Counted from the stretch's first letter, positions 1-9,210 are shown. The stretch: DNA of 64,000 nucleotides from Neobacillus sp. CF12 (GCF_030348765.1 NZ_JAUCEU010000007.1:5243501-5307500); one strand, 5' to 3'. The notes: generated by a model from the sequence alone, not told the origin. Made by a program: numbers and translations.

Positions 1-1
1 A

Positions 2-1684
2 GGAACACCAGTAGAATTATTTTCACTTGTTCCAGTAAAACGTTCCCACTCCGTTTGTGCCCAAGGTGGTATGAATGGAGCAGTAAATACAAAAGGTGAA
101 GGTGATTCACCATGGATTCACTTTGATGATACCGTATATGGCGGAGACTTCTTAGCCAACCAGCCTCCAGTAAAGGCAATGTGTGAGGCAGCACCTGGTA
201 TCATTCACTTAATGGACCGGATGGGCGTTATGTTTAATCGTACACCAGAAGGACTATTAGATTTCCGTCGCTTCGGGGGTACTCAGCATTCGCGTACAGC
301 ATTTGCGGGTGCAACTACTGGTCAACAGCTGTTATATGCGTTGGACGAGCAGGTTCGCCGTCACGAAGTAGCGGGATTAGTTACAAAATACGAAGGCTGG
401 GAATTCTTGGGTTCGGTTGTAGATGACGATGGAGTTTGCCGCGGAATTGTCGCACAAAACTTAACATCTATGGAAATCAAATCCTTTGCTGGGGATGCTG
501 TCATTATGGCAACCGGCGGTCCTGGAATCATCTTCGGAAAAACAACGAACTCTGTTATTAATACAGGTTCGGCTGCATCCATCGTGTATCAACAAGGTGC
601 ATATTACGCAAATGGTGAAATGATTCAAATTCACCCTACTGCCATTCCAGGAGATGATAAACTTCGTCTAATGAGTGAATCGGCTCGTGGTGAAGGTGGT
701 CGGGTTTGGACGTATAAGGACGGAAAACCATGGTACTTCCTAGAGGAAAAGTATCCGGCTTACGGAAATCTAGTACCACGTGATATTGCAACTCGTGAAA
801 TCTTCTCTGTCTGTGTGGATCAAAAGCTTGGTATTAATGGCGAGAACATGGTATACCTAGATCTTTCACATAAAGATCCAAAAGAACTAGATATTAAACT
901 TGGTGGAATCATTGAAATCTATGAGAAATTCATGGGTGATGATCCGCGTAAAGTTCCAATGAAAATTTTCCCTGCCGTACATTATTCAATGGGTGGGCTA
1001 TGGGTTGATTATGATCAAATGACGAATATTCCTGGACTTTTTGCTGCCGGTGAGTGTGATTATTCACAGCACGGTGCCAATCGTTTAGGTGCGAACTCAT
1101 TACTTTCTGCTATTTATGGCGGTATGGTCGTTGGACCTAATGCTGTAAGATACATCAAAGGTCTTGAGAAGAGTTCAGATGCTGTATCATCAACTGTATT
1201 TGATCGTCATGTGAAGGAACAAGAAGATAAGTGGGCTTCCATTATGTCTTTAAGTGGTACGGAAAATGCGTACGTTCTTCACAAGGAGCTTGGTGAATGG
1301 ATGACTGATAATGTTACCGTTGTTCGCCACAATGACAGACTATTAAAGACAGATGAAAAGATTCAAGAGTTATTAGAGCGTTATAAAAATATTAACATTC
1401 AAGATACAAGCAAATGGAGCAATCAGGGAGCAACCTTTACGCGTCAATTACAAAACATGCTTCAATTGGCACGCGTAATCACAATCGGTGCTTACAATCG
1501 TAATGAAAGCCGCGGCGCACATTATAAGCCTGAATTCCCGAACCGTGATGATGAAAACTTCTTAAAAACAACAATGGCGAAATTTGTTGATGGCTCATCT
1601 GCACCAGCTTTCCATTACGAGGAGATTGACGTTTCCTTAATCAAGCCTCGTGAACGCAACTATGCAAAAAAGAAAGGGGAGTAG
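2..1684 (+). CDS. sdhA: Succinate dehydrogenase flavoprotein subunit, 5' end outside window
   Basis: Catalytic subunit of complex II, oxidising succinate to fumarate at the inner face of the membrane and passing electrons to SdhB. The reading frame is open from base 2, so the start and the N-terminal GxGxxG FAD loop (about 26 residues, judged from the usual length near 586) lie upstream. Visible are the SHSVCAQGG block, whose His (codon 47-49) is the covalent FAD site in this family, the HPTAIPG and ARGEGG substrate-site segments, and HYSMGGLWVD near residue 320. The C-terminal helical domain is complete. sdhB follows after 6 bases, so the two are co-transcribed. Nothing unusual apart from truncation by the window edge. 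Confidence 0.97.
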   Translation, partial: GTPVELFSLVPVKRSHSVCAQGGMNGAVNTKGEGDSPWIHFDDTVYGGDFLANQPPVKAMCEAAPGIIHLMDRMGVMFNRTPEGLLDFRRFGGTQHSRTAFAGATTGQQLLYALDEQVRRHEVAGLVTKYEGWEFLGSVVDDDGVCRGIVAQNLTSMEIKSFAGDAVIMATGGPGIIFGKTTNSVINTGSAASIVYQQGAYYANGEMIQIHPTAIPGDDKLRLMSESARGEGGRVWTYKDGKPWYFLEEKYPAYGNLVPRDIATREIFSVCVDQKLGINGENMVYLDLSHKDPKELDIKLGGIIEIYEKFMGDDPRKVPMKIFPAVHYSMGGLWVDYDQMTNIPGLFAAGECDYSQHGANRLGANSLLSAIYGGMVVGPNAVRYIKGLEKSSDAVSSTVFDRHVKEQEDKWASIMSLSGTENAYVLHKELGEWMTDNVTVVRHNDRLLKTDEKIQELLERYKNINIQDTSKWSNQGATFTRQLQNMLQLARVITIGAYNRNESRGAHYKPEFPNRDDENFLKTTMAKFVDGSSAPAFHYEEIDVSLIKPRERNYAKKKGE

Positions 1685-1690
1685 TAACAT

Positions 1691-2452
1691 ATGTCTGAAA
1701 ATAAAACAGTAAAATTTATTGTTACCCGTCAAGATAGCCCTGATTCTGCTCCTTATGAAGAGGAGTTTGAGCTAGCGTACCGTCCAAATATGAACGTAAT
1801 TTCTGCTTTAATGGAAATTCGTAGAAATCCTGTTAATACAAAAGGACAAGCTACTTCCCCAATTACTTGGGATAGTAACTGTCTTGAAGAAGTTTGTGGA
1901 GCATGTTCCATGGTGATTAACGGTAAGCCGCGCCAATCATGTTCGGCGCTTGTTGATCAATTAGAACAGCCAATCCGTCTAGAGCCAATGAGAACATTCC
2001 CGGTTGTGCGTGACCTTCAGGTTGACCGCAGCAGAATGTTCGATGCGTTAAAGAAAGTAAAAGCTTGGATTCCAATCGATGGAACATACGACTTAGGACC
2101 TGGTCCTCGTATGCCAGAGAAAAAGCGTCAATGGGCGTATGAACTTTCAAAATGTATGACTTGTGGTGTTTGTCTAGAGGCTTGTCCAAATGTAAACAGC
2201 AATTCAAACTTTATTGGACCACAGCCGCTGTCACAGGTACGTTTATTCAATGCTCATCCAACAGGTGAGATGAATCGTTCAGAACGTTTAGAAGCGATTA
2301 TGGGTGATGGCGGACTTGCGAACTGTGGTAACTCACAGAACTGTGTCCAATCATGTCCAAAAGGAATCCCATTAACGACATCGATTGCCGCATTAAACCG
2401 TGATACCACTCTTCAAGCATTTAGAAACTTCTTCGGAAGCGACCAGGTTTAA
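1691..2452 (+). CDS. sdhB: Succinate dehydrogenase iron-sulfur subunit
   Basis: Electron-transfer subunit of complex II, between the SdhA flavin and the membrane anchor. Its 253 residues match the Bacillus SdhB length. An N-terminal ferredoxin-like domain carries the [2Fe-2S] cysteines (NCLEEVCGACSM followed by a Cys about 12 residues on). The C-terminal domain has CMTCGVCLEACP for the [4Fe-4S] cluster and CGNSQNCVQSCPKG for the 3Fe-4S cluster. ATG start preceded by the purine-rich end of sdhA (AAAGGGGAG). It is the last gene of the sdh operon and a strong hairpin terminator follows directly. Confidence 0.97.
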   Translation: MSENKTVKFIVTRQDSPDSAPYEEEFELAYRPNMNVISALMEIRRNPVNTKGQATSPITWDSNCLEEVCGACSMVINGKPRQSCSALVDQLEQPIRLEPMRTFPVVRDLQVDRSRMFDALKKVKAWIPIDGTYDLGPGPRMPEKKRQWAYELSKCMTCGVCLEACPNVNSNSNFIGPQPLSQVRLFNAHPTGEMNRSERLEAIMGDGGLANCGNSQNCVQSCPKGIPLTTSIAALNRDTTLQAFRNFFGSDQV

Positions 2453-2463
2453 AAAAGATTCTT

Positions 2464-2500
2464 AAAACCTTCTTTTCTATCATGAAAAGAAGGTTTTTCT
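2464..2500 (+). terminator. Rho-independent terminator of the sdh operon
   Basis: A 14-bp perfect stem (2464-2477 with 2484-2497, AAAACCTTCTTTTC) around a 6-base loop, continuing into a T-rich tract, starts 11 bases after the sdhB stop. Confidence 0.9.
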
Positions 2501-2511
2501 TTCTTTAAGGC

Positions 2512-2541
2512 TTGGACTTTTAAATTACCATTTGGTATACT
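2512..2541 (+). promoter_or_regulatory. Candidate sigma-A promoter for the sortase gene
   Basis: TTGGAC (2512-2517) and TATACT (2536-2541) are separated by 18 bases, between the sdh terminator and the sortase Shine-Dalgarno sequence (GAGGGGG at 2562-2568). Confidence 0.55.
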
Positions 2542-2575
2542 AGTAGTAACAGTTTTCGTTTGAGGGGGATAGATC

Positions 2576-3160
2576 GTGAGAAAGCTTCCGTTATTCATAA
2601 TATTGGCAGGATTAGTTGTAGTCGGAATCGGAATTTGGCAAATCGTTGAGACTAATTTTCAGACTGATGCTTCACTTAAAGAAGCGAAAAGAATCGTGGC
2701 ACAGGCTGAGTCTAGATATGATGATGAAGATTCTTTTAAAAACCCTAAGAAAATCGATCCTCCTAAATTTGGAGACACAGTCGGGTTATTAACGATACCG
2801 AAAATTAAATCTGAGTTAGCCATCGTTGAGGGTACCGACCCGAATGATTTGAAAAAAGGGGTTGGCCATTACAAAGGCTCCTACTTTCCAGGTGAGAATG
2901 GGCAGATTGTCTTATCTGGGCATCGTGATACGGTTTTCAGGCGTTTAGGTGAATTAAAGCCTGGAGATATCTTTGAAGTGGCTATGCCAAACGGTAAATT
3001 TAAGTATGAACTTACCAATACAAAAATTGTGGATGCGGATGATCGGTCAATTATAACCCTGCAAAATACGCAGGAGGAATTAATAGTAATCACATGTTAT
3101 CCATTCCGATTTGTTGGAAACGCACCACAACGTTATATCATTTATGCTAAACCAATTTAA
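2576..3160 (+). CDS. Class D-type sortase
   Basis: Membrane-anchored cysteine transpeptidase that would join sorting-signal proteins to peptidoglycan, acting outside the membrane. Starts at GTG after a strong GAGGGGG site. Residues 5-22 form a single membrane anchor. The sortase domain follows, with catalytic His116 (SGHRDTVF), Cys174 (VITCYPF) and Arg186 (APQRYI). The small size (194 aa) and single N-terminal anchor fit class D rather than class A. B. subtilis has ysmA at this place (recalled), so the gene is an accessory replacement. No LPxTG-type substrate was seen in the window. It appears monocistronic, with its own promoter and terminator. Confidence 0.85.
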   Translation: MRKLPLFIILAGLVVVGIGIWQIVETNFQTDASLKEAKRIVAQAESRYDDEDSFKNPKKIDPPKFGDTVGLLTIPKIKSELAIVEGTDPNDLKKGVGHYKGSYFPGENGQIVLSGHRDTVFRRLGELKPGDIFEVAMPNGKFKYELTNTKIVDADDRSIITLQNTQEELIVITCYPFRFVGNAPQRYIIYAKPI

Positions 3161-3186
3161 AGTCCTTTACTCAGGGGCTTTTTTAT
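3159..3186 (+). terminator. Terminator after the sortase gene
   Basis: AAAGTCC (3159-3165) pairs with GGGCTTT (3175-3181, one G-T pair), followed by T-rich sequence. The stem overlaps the stop codon. Confidence 0.7.
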
Positions 3187-3232
3187 TATTATTTTTTTTT
3201 ATAAAATTATTCTCCTTCAAGCATTTCTAGTC

Positions 3233-3260
3233 ACTCTAGGTGTGCTATTCACATAAGATA
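3233..3260 (+). promoter_or_regulatory. Candidate sigma-K promoter of gerE
   Basis: CATAAGATA at 3252-3260 fits the sigma-K -10 consensus CATAnnnTA, and AC at 3233-3234 lies 17 bases upstream, as in sigma-K promoters. gerE is known as a late mother-cell gene under sigma-K in B. subtilis. Confidence 0.7.
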
Positions 3261-3324
3261 TCGTGACTAAATATATACCCACCCCACGGTTCATAACTGG
3301 CGAAGGCAAGGAGGGTCACAATAC

Positions 3325-3549
3325 TTGAAGGAGAATGAATATACTCACAAGCCGTTACTCACCAAACGTGAAAGAGAAGTATTCGAACTCTTAGTACAGG
3401 ATAAAACTACTAAGGAAATCGCTGGTGAATTGTTTATAAGCGAGAAGACGGTTCGAAATCATATTTCCAATGCTATGCAAAAGCTTGGTGTAAAGGGGCG
3501 TTCACAAGCAGTTGTAGAGCTCCTTCGTATGGGAGAGCTAGAACTTTAA
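3325..3549 (+). CDS. gerE: Late mother-cell transcription regulator GerE
   Basis: A small LuxR/FixJ-type DNA-binding protein that activates or represses spore-coat genes late in the mother cell. Its 74 residues are the usual GerE length. The whole protein is a helix-turn-helix domain ([14 protein letters not shown], then [19 protein letters not shown], then [18 protein letters not shown]) with no receiver domain. The TTG start is chosen because AAGGAGGG lies 9 bases upstream and the N-terminus then matches GerE. A sigma-K-like promoter lies upstream and a terminator hairpin lies just after the stop. Confidence 0.97.
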   Translation: MKENEYTHKPLLTKREREVFELLVQDKTTKEIAGELFISEKTVRNHISNAMQKLGVKGRSQAVVELLRMGELEL

Positions 3550-3550
3550 T

Positions 3551-3588
3551 CATGACCGGCTTCCTACGGGAGGCCGGTTCATGTTTTT
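3551..3588 (+). terminator. Terminator after gerE
   Basis: ATGACCGGC... pairs with ...GCCGGTTCAT (3552-3582), GC-rich at the core and followed by TTTTTAT. Confidence 0.85.
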
Positions 3589-3730
3589 ATTTTATACATA
3601 TGAATTTTGTGCAGGGATATTTCAACTTGAAATTTTTGCGAAAAAAGTAGAAAATAAGAGCAAGATAAAAGAACGGCTAAAGTCTAGGAAAACAAGGCAA
3701 AGGGACGCCTCATATAGGAGTGTTATAGAG

Positions 3731-4180
3731 ATGACTGTCGAAAATTCACAAAAAATCAGCGAGGAAATTGTCGCTAGGTTAGAAAAAGATTTACGGTATA
3801 TTTCAGGTATTATCAAACAAAAAGGTAGAGAGATGCTGACTCATTATAAAATAACGCCACCGCAATTTGTGGCACTGCAGTGGCTATTTGAAGATGGTGA
3901 TATGACCATTGGAGAGTTGTCCACTAAAATGTATTTGGCTTTCAGTACGACAACGGATCTTGTTGACCGGATGGAAAAAAATCAACTCGTTGTAAGAGTG
4001 AAAGACCCTAAGGATCGACGAGTAGTTAGAATCCACTTACTTGAAGAAGGCGAAAGAATCATTGATGAGGTAATAAAAAAGCGACAAGTTTATTTAGAGG
4101 AAGTCTTGGCGAATTTCTCGTTAGAAGAAATACAACAACTTCAAACCAATTTAATGAAACTGCATCAAGATATGCGTTAA
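3731..4180 (+). CDS. ysmB: MarR-family transcription regulator (YsmB-like)
   Basis: A 149-residue winged-helix regulator. The central part (HYKITPPQFVALQWLF, then MTIGELSTKMYLAFSTTTDLVDRMEKNQLV, then the wing KDPKDRRVVRIHLLEEG) is a complete MarR fold flanked by dimerisation helices. The frame is open further upstream to 3581, but that stretch overlaps the gerE terminator and looks non-coding. ATG 3731 has ATAGGAGTG at a good distance. The position between gerE and murI matches ysmB of B. subtilis. Target and ligand are unknown. Confidence 0.85.
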   Translation: MTVENSQKISEEIVARLEKDLRYISGIIKQKGREMLTHYKITPPQFVALQWLFEDGDMTIGELSTKMYLAFSTTTDLVDRMEKNQLVVRVKDPKDRRVVRIHLLEEGERIIDEVIKKRQVYLEEVLANFSLEEIQQLQTNLMKLHQDMR

Positions 4181-4381
4181 AAGTACTGTTTTCGAAAATT
4201 GATGTTAAAATCCTAAAGCCGATTTTAACGTGGAACAAACTATTTTGTACTTGAAATAAAGTTTGCAAGCTCTTTTCTTACAATTGAAGGCACTTTGGAA
4301 CAAGTCGTAGCTAATATAAGCGCTTTTTATCTCAAAAGGCAATAATGTTTAAGAAAAGAGCCTTAAAAAGAGGCGAGAAAT

Positions 4382-5176
4382 TTGAAACAACCAATTGGTG
4401 TAATAGATTCCGGTGTAGGTGGATTAACGGTTGCAAAGGAGATTATGAGGCAGCTTCCGAATGAAAAGATTATTTATTTGGGAGATACAGCGAGGTGCCC
4501 ATACGGACCAAGAACTCTTAAAGAAGTAAAACGATTCACTTGGGAACTAACAACATTTTTGTTAGGGAAAAATATAAAAATGCTCGTCATTGCCTGTAAC
4601 ACGGCAACAGCGGCTGTTCTTGATGAAATTAGGAATGAACTAAGTATTCCAGTGATAGGAGTCATCTATCCTGGAGCACGTACTGCGATTAAGCGTACAA
4701 AGAACTATCGGGTAGGGATAATTGGCACCGAAGGAACAATTAAAAGTGGTGCCTATGAAAAAGCTTTAAAAGCACTAAACAGCCGATTATTTGTGACAGG
4801 ACAAGCCTGCCCAAAGTTCGTTCCACTTGTTGAGAGTGGAGAATATGACGGAGAGATTGCGGAAAGAATTGTCGTCGAAGCCTTAAAGCCGTTGCAAAAT
4901 CAAAATTTAGATACTCTTATCCTCGGCTGCACCCATTACCCGTTACTGGAACCACTTATCCAAAAAGTAATGGGTGAAACTGTGAATGTTATCAGTTCTG
5001 GTGATGAAACAGCCAGGGAGATTAGTGCAATCCTTCAGTATAACGGCATCCTCGAAAGTGATGAGGATGAACCGGAGCATGAATTTTATACTACAGGCTC
5101 AAAGTTTATTTTTTCAAAAATTGCAAAACAGTGGCTGGGCGTACCCATAAATAATGTGAAAAAAATTAAATTATAA
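4382..5176 (+). CDS. murI: Glutamate racemase
   Basis: Makes D-glutamate for peptidoglycan by cofactor-independent racemisation. The 264 residues show the two catalytic cysteines, Cys72 in ACNTAT and Cys183 in GCTHYPL, plus the N-terminal [13 protein letters not shown] and [10 protein letters not shown] blocks. It starts at TTG after AAGAGGCGAG, and no better ATG is in frame. Also called racE in Bacillus. Followed by a clear terminator, before the separately transcribed gerM. Confidence 0.96.
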   Translation: MKQPIGVIDSGVGGLTVAKEIMRQLPNEKIIYLGDTARCPYGPRTLKEVKRFTWELTTFLLGKNIKMLVIACNTATAAVLDEIRNELSIPVIGVIYPGARTAIKRTKNYRVGIIGTEGTIKSGAYEKALKALNSRLFVTGQACPKFVPLVESGEYDGEIAERIVVEALKPLQNQNLDTLILGCTHYPLLEPLIQKVMGETVNVISSGDETAREISAILQYNGILESDEDEPEHEFYTTGSKFIFSKIAKQWLGVPINNVKKIKL

Positions 5177-5177
5177 T

Positions 5178-5210
5178 TAAGCTCCCATTACAGGAGCTTA
5201 TTTTTTTTTA
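5178..5210 (+). terminator. Terminator after murI
   Basis: TAAGCTCC (5178-5185) pairs with GGAGCTTA (5193-5200), followed by a run of ten T. Confidence 0.9.
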
Positions 5211-5312
5211 GAAAAAAAGAATGAATGTCCTAATTTTCTTTTCAAAGGCGGTCTAATTAGTTTAATAGGCTCGTATACATGATAGTACAAACTGTCTTAG
5301 GAGGGAAAAAAT

Positions 5313-6359
5313 ATGTCAAAAAATAAAGTGAAACCCTTAGTTACAGCTGTTTTTGCTTCAACGCTACTATTGTCGGGGTGCGGTTTGTTCGGAAACGAAG
5401 AGCAGAAAAAAGTTGATCCACCAAAGCAGGTTACAGTAACCGATACCACCCCAACTAAGGAAACCACTGGTAAGAGCGAAGAAGTCGAAGGAGAAGTGAA
5501 AACAGAGTTATACTTAATTAATAAAGATGGGTATGTTGTACCACAAACATTGACATTACCGAAAACAACCTCGGTTGCCAAGCAAGCTTTAGAACACTTA
5601 GTTGCGAATGGACCAGTTCAAGACATGCTGCCAAATGATTTCCGCGCAGTTTTACCAGAGGAAACTCAAATATCTGTGAACATTAAAGATGGCGTAGCGG
5701 TGGTTGACTTCTCGAAGGAATTTAAGAACTATCAGCCAGAGGATGAAAGGAAAATCCTCGAATCTATAACTTGGACACTCACTCAATTTGATACGATTGA
5801 AAAGGTAAAACTTCAAATGAATGGCCATGAATTAACGGAAATGCCCGTGAATGGTACGCCAATCAGTGAAAACTTATCAAGAACAACGGGTATCAATCTT
5901 GATACTGCCGACGTTATGGATATTACGAACACCAAGCCAGTAACCGTTTATTATATTGGCGGAGAAGAAAATGCATACTATTATGTACCTGTTACAAAAC
6001 GGGTTAACACAAGCGAGAAGAATAACATCGTTGCAATTGTCAATGAACTGGTAAAAGGGCCGAATTCAAAATCAAACCTCGCTTCAGAGTTTATGCCTGA
6101 CGTGGAACTTTTAGAGGCACCAAAAATTGAGGATGGAAAAGTAACACTGAACTTTAATAAATCGATTTATGGAAGCTTTGAAGAAAAAATTGTTTCGGAG
6201 CATTTATTAAATGCACTTGTTCTTTCTTTGACTGAACAAAAAGGAATTGAAAGTGTTGCGGTTACGGTAGATGGCAAGGCTGAGTTGGTAAATGATAAGG
6301 GTGTAAAACTTTCCGAACCAGTAACTCGTCCAGAAAAAGTCAATACAGGTAGTTTCTAA
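5313..6359 (+). CDS. gerM: Spore germination/sporulation lipoprotein GerM
   Basis: Needed for normal sporulation and cortex-related germination in B. subtilis, where it is made in the mother cell. The 348-residue protein has a lipoprotein signal with lipobox LLSGC (Cys23), a charged linker (residues 30-65), then two GerMN domains in tandem (about 68-195 and 215-340). The second begins near YYIGGEENAYYYVPVTKR. ATG start preceded by AGGAGGG. It lies between murI and rph as in B. subtilis. Confidence 0.93.
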   Translation: MSKNKVKPLVTAVFASTLLLSGCGLFGNEEQKKVDPPKQVTVTDTTPTKETTGKSEEVEGEVKTELYLINKDGYVVPQTLTLPKTTSVAKQALEHLVANGPVQDMLPNDFRAVLPEETQISVNIKDGVAVVDFSKEFKNYQPEDERKILESITWTLTQFDTIEKVKLQMNGHELTEMPVNGTPISENLSRTTGINLDTADVMDITNTKPVTVYYIGGEENAYYYVPVTKRVNTSEKNNIVAIVNELVKGPNSKSNLASEFMPDVELLEAPKIEDGKVTLNFNKSIYGSFEEKIVSEHLLNALVLSLTEQKGIESVAVTVDGKAELVNDKGVKLSEPVTRPEKVNTGSF

Positions 6360-6394
6360 AAAAATATTTTTGATATACTATATAGTGATAATCG

Positions 6395-6426
6395 CAAGAG
6401 GTTGCCTTTAGGCTTCCTCTTCTTTA
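6395..6426 (+). terminator. Probable terminator after gerM
   Basis: AAGAGG..GCC pairs with GGC..CCTCTT around a short loop (6396-6421), with a TT/TT internal mismatch and a T-rich tail. Weaker than its neighbours. Confidence 0.55.
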
Positions 6427-6490
6427 TTTGATTTTAGAATTGCCGAAAAAGGTGGGAGAGGTATTCCCCACCCATAAGGAGGAAATAGTT

Positions 6491-7243
6491 GTGCGTGTTG
6501 ATGGAAGAGAACGACTGCAATTAAGACCCATACATATTGAAACAGGTTATTTAATGCATCCGGAAGGCTCGGTCCTTATTTCTGTAGGGAACACAAAGGT
6601 TATATGTACAGCAAGCATAGAGGAGAGAGTGCCTCATTTTATGCGAGGAGAAGGGAAGGGCTGGATAACCGCAGAATATTCCATGCTGCCGCGGGCAACG
6701 GAAACGAGAAACATTCGTGAGTCTTCTAAAGGGAAGGTTACCGGCAGAACGATGGAAATCCAGCGGTTAATTGGCAGAGCATTACGAGCTATTGTTGATT
6801 TAACAGCGCTGGGGGAAAGAACTGTGTGGATCGACTGTGATGTCATTCAAGCAGATGGCGGGACTAGGACTGCATCGATAACAGGGGCATTTGTCGCCAT
6901 GGCCATTGCCCTCCATCGACTTGGAGAAAAAAAGGGATTTAAGTTTCCGATTACAGATTATTTAGCGGCAACGAGTGTTGGAATTTTAAAAAATAACGAA
7001 ACTGTGCTTGATTTGAATTATGCGGAAGATTCTAAAGCACTCGTTGATATGAATATCGTAATGACGGGAAATGGAGAATTTGTTGAATTACAGGGAACGG
7101 GTGAAGAATCTACTTTCTCTTACCAACAACTTCAGGACCTGTTAGGTGCAGCGCAAGAAGGACTAATGGAACTTTTTGAACATCAAAAAAGTGCACTAGG
7201 GGAAGAAATAACTGCAAAAATCGAAGCTAGAAGAAAGAAATAA
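6491..7243 (+). CDS. rph: Ribonuclease PH
   Basis: Phosphorolytic 3'-5' exonuclease that trims tRNA 3' ends in a hexameric ring. The frame is open from 6428, but GTG 6491 is preferred: AAGGAGG (6477-6483) is 7 bases upstream and the protein then begins at the family's usual VRVDGRE. That gives 250 residues. Visible are [42 protein letters not shown] and the phosphate-site block [13 protein letters not shown]. It is followed after 12 bases by rdgB and then by the phosphodiesterase gene, so the three form one operon. Confidence 0.95.
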   Translation: MRVDGRERLQLRPIHIETGYLMHPEGSVLISVGNTKVICTASIEERVPHFMRGEGKGWITAEYSMLPRATETRNIRESSKGKVTGRTMEIQRLIGRALRAIVDLTALGERTVWIDCDVIQADGGTRTASITGAFVAMAIALHRLGEKKGFKFPITDYLAATSVGILKNNETVLDLNYAEDSKALVDMNIVMTGNGEFVELQGTGEESTFSYQQLQDLLGAAQEGLMELFEHQKSALGEEITAKIEARRKK

Positions 7244-7255
7244 GGGGACAAGAGT

Positions 7256-7864
7256 ATGAAGGAAGTTATTATTGCGACTAAAAATCCGGGTAAGGCAAGA
7301 GAATTTGAACATATATTTGCACCAAGAGGGATAGAGGTGCGAACACTGCTTGATTATCCCGAAATTGAGGATGTTGAAGAAACGGGTGCAACTTTCGAAG
7401 AGAATGCAACATTGAAAGCTGAGGCAATTTCTCAGCAATTTAATAAAATGGTCATTGGTGATGATTCAGGCTTAATCGTAGACGCGTTAGGTGGCAGACC
7501 TGGGATATATTCTGCAAGGTATGCTGGCGAGCAGCCTAAGAGTGATCAGAAAAACCTTGAAAAGGTACTTGATGAATTACAAGGTGTTTCTGAAGAAGAG
7601 CGTACTGCTCGATTTTATTGTGCGCTGGCTGTAGCTATACCAGGGAAAGAAACGTTTACGGTGTCAGGAACGTGTGAAGGAAGAATTTTAGAGGAACAAC
7701 GTGGTACAAATGGATTTGGTTATGACCCCGTCTTTTTTGTACCGGAAGAAGGCTGTGCTATGGCAGAGTTATCAGCGGATGTAAAAAATAAAATCAGTCA
7801 TCGAGCAAATGCGTTGAAAAAGTTGGATGGAATCTTAGATTCTATTGTGAAAAGAGCGGAATAA
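7256..7864 (+). CDS. rdgB: XTP/dITP diphosphatase (non-canonical purine NTP pyrophosphatase)
   Basis: Hydrolyses XTP, dITP and ITP to monophosphates, keeping deaminated purines out of DNA and RNA. The 202-residue HAM1-family protein shows the [13 protein letters not shown] substrate loop, the [12 protein letters not shown] helix, the metal-binding GDDSGL and the [11 protein letters not shown] signature, and ends with [10 protein letters not shown]. It is the counterpart of B. subtilis ysnA, with only 2 bases between its stop and the next gene. Confidence 0.95.
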   Translation: MKEVIIATKNPGKAREFEHIFAPRGIEVRTLLDYPEIEDVEETGATFEENATLKAEAISQQFNKMVIGDDSGLIVDALGGRPGIYSARYAGEQPKSDQKNLEKVLDELQGVSEEERTARFYCALAVAIPGKETFTVSGTCEGRILEEQRGTNGFGYDPVFFVPEEGCAMAELSADVKNKISHRANALKKLDGILDSIVKRAE

Positions 7865-7866
7865 TC

Positions 7867-8388
7867 ATGAGCAAAGTTCTTGTTGTAAGTGATAGCCATG
7901 GTTTAACGAAAGAACTAGAGGTATTAAGGGAGCGTCATTTAAACGAAGTAGATTTAATGCTCCACTGCGGGGACTCCGAATTGGTGCCTGACAATAAAGC
8001 AATGAGCGGTTATTTAACGGTGATGGGAAACTGTGATTTCGGCGGCGGCTATCCGCTTGAAACAACAACTGAGATTGCTGGGAGGAAGTTCTTTATTACC
8101 CACGGTCACAAGTATTCTGTGAAGACATCATTAATGAACTTAAAATATAAAGTTGCCGAAGTTGGTGCGGATATTGCCTGTTTCGGGCACTCGCACGTTT
8201 TAGGTGCCGAGGTCATTGGGGATACGTTGTTTTTGAACCCTGGGAGCATTCGCATGCCAAGGGAACGCTGCGATAAAACCTATGTGATTCTAGATTTATT
8301 GGATGAGAGTATTAAAATGTCCGTATTTGATATCAGCGGACATGAGTTAAAGGATTTAGCGTATGAATTTGCTTTGCCAAAGAGATGA
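7867..8388 (+). CDS. YfcE/MJ0936-family metallophosphoesterase (YsnB-like)
   Basis: A 173-residue calcineurin-like phosphodiesterase. The metal ligands are visible in order: SDSHG near the N-terminus, HCGDSE, GNCD, THGHKY and GHSH. It ends with the LNPGSIRMPR block typical of the YfcE group. The physiological substrate is not known for this group (family members act on artificial phosphodiesters in vitro). It is the last gene of the rph-rdgB operon. Its 3' side runs into a long tandem repeat array. Confidence 0.9.
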   Translation: MSKVLVVSDSHGLTKELEVLRERHLNEVDLMLHCGDSELVPDNKAMSGYLTVMGNCDFGGGYPLETTTEIAGRKFFITHGHKYSVKTSLMNLKYKVAEVGADIACFGHSHVLGAEVIGDTLFLNPGSIRMPRERCDKTYVILDLLDESIKMSVFDISGHELKDLAYEFALPKR

Positions 8389-8423
8389 GGGAAGGATTTA
8401 TCCATTAGGCTACCTAGAGTGAC

Positions 8424-8998
8424 CCAAATGCTATTTATGAAAGATCTTGGGTCACTCCAGGGTAGTTGCATTGCCCAAAGTGTTATTTATGAAAGGTCCA
8501 GGGTCACTCCAAGGTACCTGTATTGCCCCAAATGCTATTTATGAAAGGTCCAGGGTCACTCCAGGGTACTGTATTGCCCCAAATGCTATTTATGAAAGAT
8601 CTTGGGTCACTCCAGGGTAGTTGCATTGCCCAAAGGGTTATTTATGAAAGGTCCTGGGTCACTCCAGGGTACCTGTATTGCCCCAAATGCTATTTATGAA
8701 AGGTCTTGGGTCACTCCAGGGTACCTGTATTGCCCCAAATGCTATTTATGAAAGGTCCTGGGTCACTCCAGGGTACCTGTATTGCCCCAAATGCTATTTA
8801 TGAAAGGTCTTGGATCACTCCAGGGTACCTGCATTGCCCCAAATGCTATTTATGAAAGGTCTTGGGTCACTCCAGGGTACCTGCATTGCCCCAAATGCTA
8901 TTTATGAAAGGTCTTGGGTCACTCCAGACCACCTGGAATGCCCCAAATGCTATTGATTAAAGCTCTTCGGTCACTCTAAACGCTTTGGATTAACCCAG
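8424..8998 (+). repeat. Tandem array A: about eleven copies of a 52-bp unit
   Basis: Units starting near 8426, 8477, 8530, 8581, 8632, 8685, 8737, 8789, 8841, 8893 and 8945 repeat every 51-53 bases, mostly exactly 52. The unit reads AAATGCTATTTATGAAAGG, then TCYTGGGTCACTCCAGGG, then TACCTGTATTGCCCC. The central units are nearly identical and the last is degenerate. Within a unit, CCTGG/CCAGG can form a short hairpin, and TTGGG (offset 21) is the inverse of CCCAA (offset 49). A 52-base period is not a multiple of three, so the array does not encode a repeated peptide. Confidence 0.95.
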
Positions 8999-9054
8999 AT
9001 TCTATTTCGATTAGCCTGTTTTTCTAGTGAGCATAAAAAAATCTTCAAATAGTG

Positions 9055-9083
9055 TTGACTTTTATATAAATCCTTTATATAAT
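9055..9083 (+). promoter_or_regulatory. Sigma-A promoter of the tRNA-Arg gene
   Basis: TTGACT (9055-9060), 17 bases, then consensus TATAAT (9078-9083), placing the start of transcription some 20 bases before the tRNA. Confidence 0.85.
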
Positions 9084-9109
9084 AAATCTTGTCTTTGAAA
9101 TACAAATAC

Positions 9110-9186
9110 GTCCCAGTAGCTCAGCCGGATAGAGCATACGCCTTCTAAGCGTACGGTCGGGAGTTCGAATCTCTCCTGGGACGCCA
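9110..9186 (+). tRNA. tRNA-Arg (anticodon TCT)
   Basis: A complete 77-base cloverleaf: acceptor GTCCCAG/CTGGGAC with discriminator G and encoded CCA (9184-9186), the D-arm AGCTC, anticodon stem TACGC/GCGTA with loop CTTCTAA (anticodon TCT, reading AGA), and a T-arm with GTTCGAATC. It is a single gene with its own promoter and terminator, placed between two repeat arrays. Confidence 0.97.
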
Positions 9187-9210
9187 TTTAACTACATACC
9201 AAAATATATT

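Noticed and set aside
3581..3730. Longer N-terminus of the MarR regulator
   Set aside because: It would overlap the gerE terminator and lacks MarR homology; ATG 3731 has a good site.
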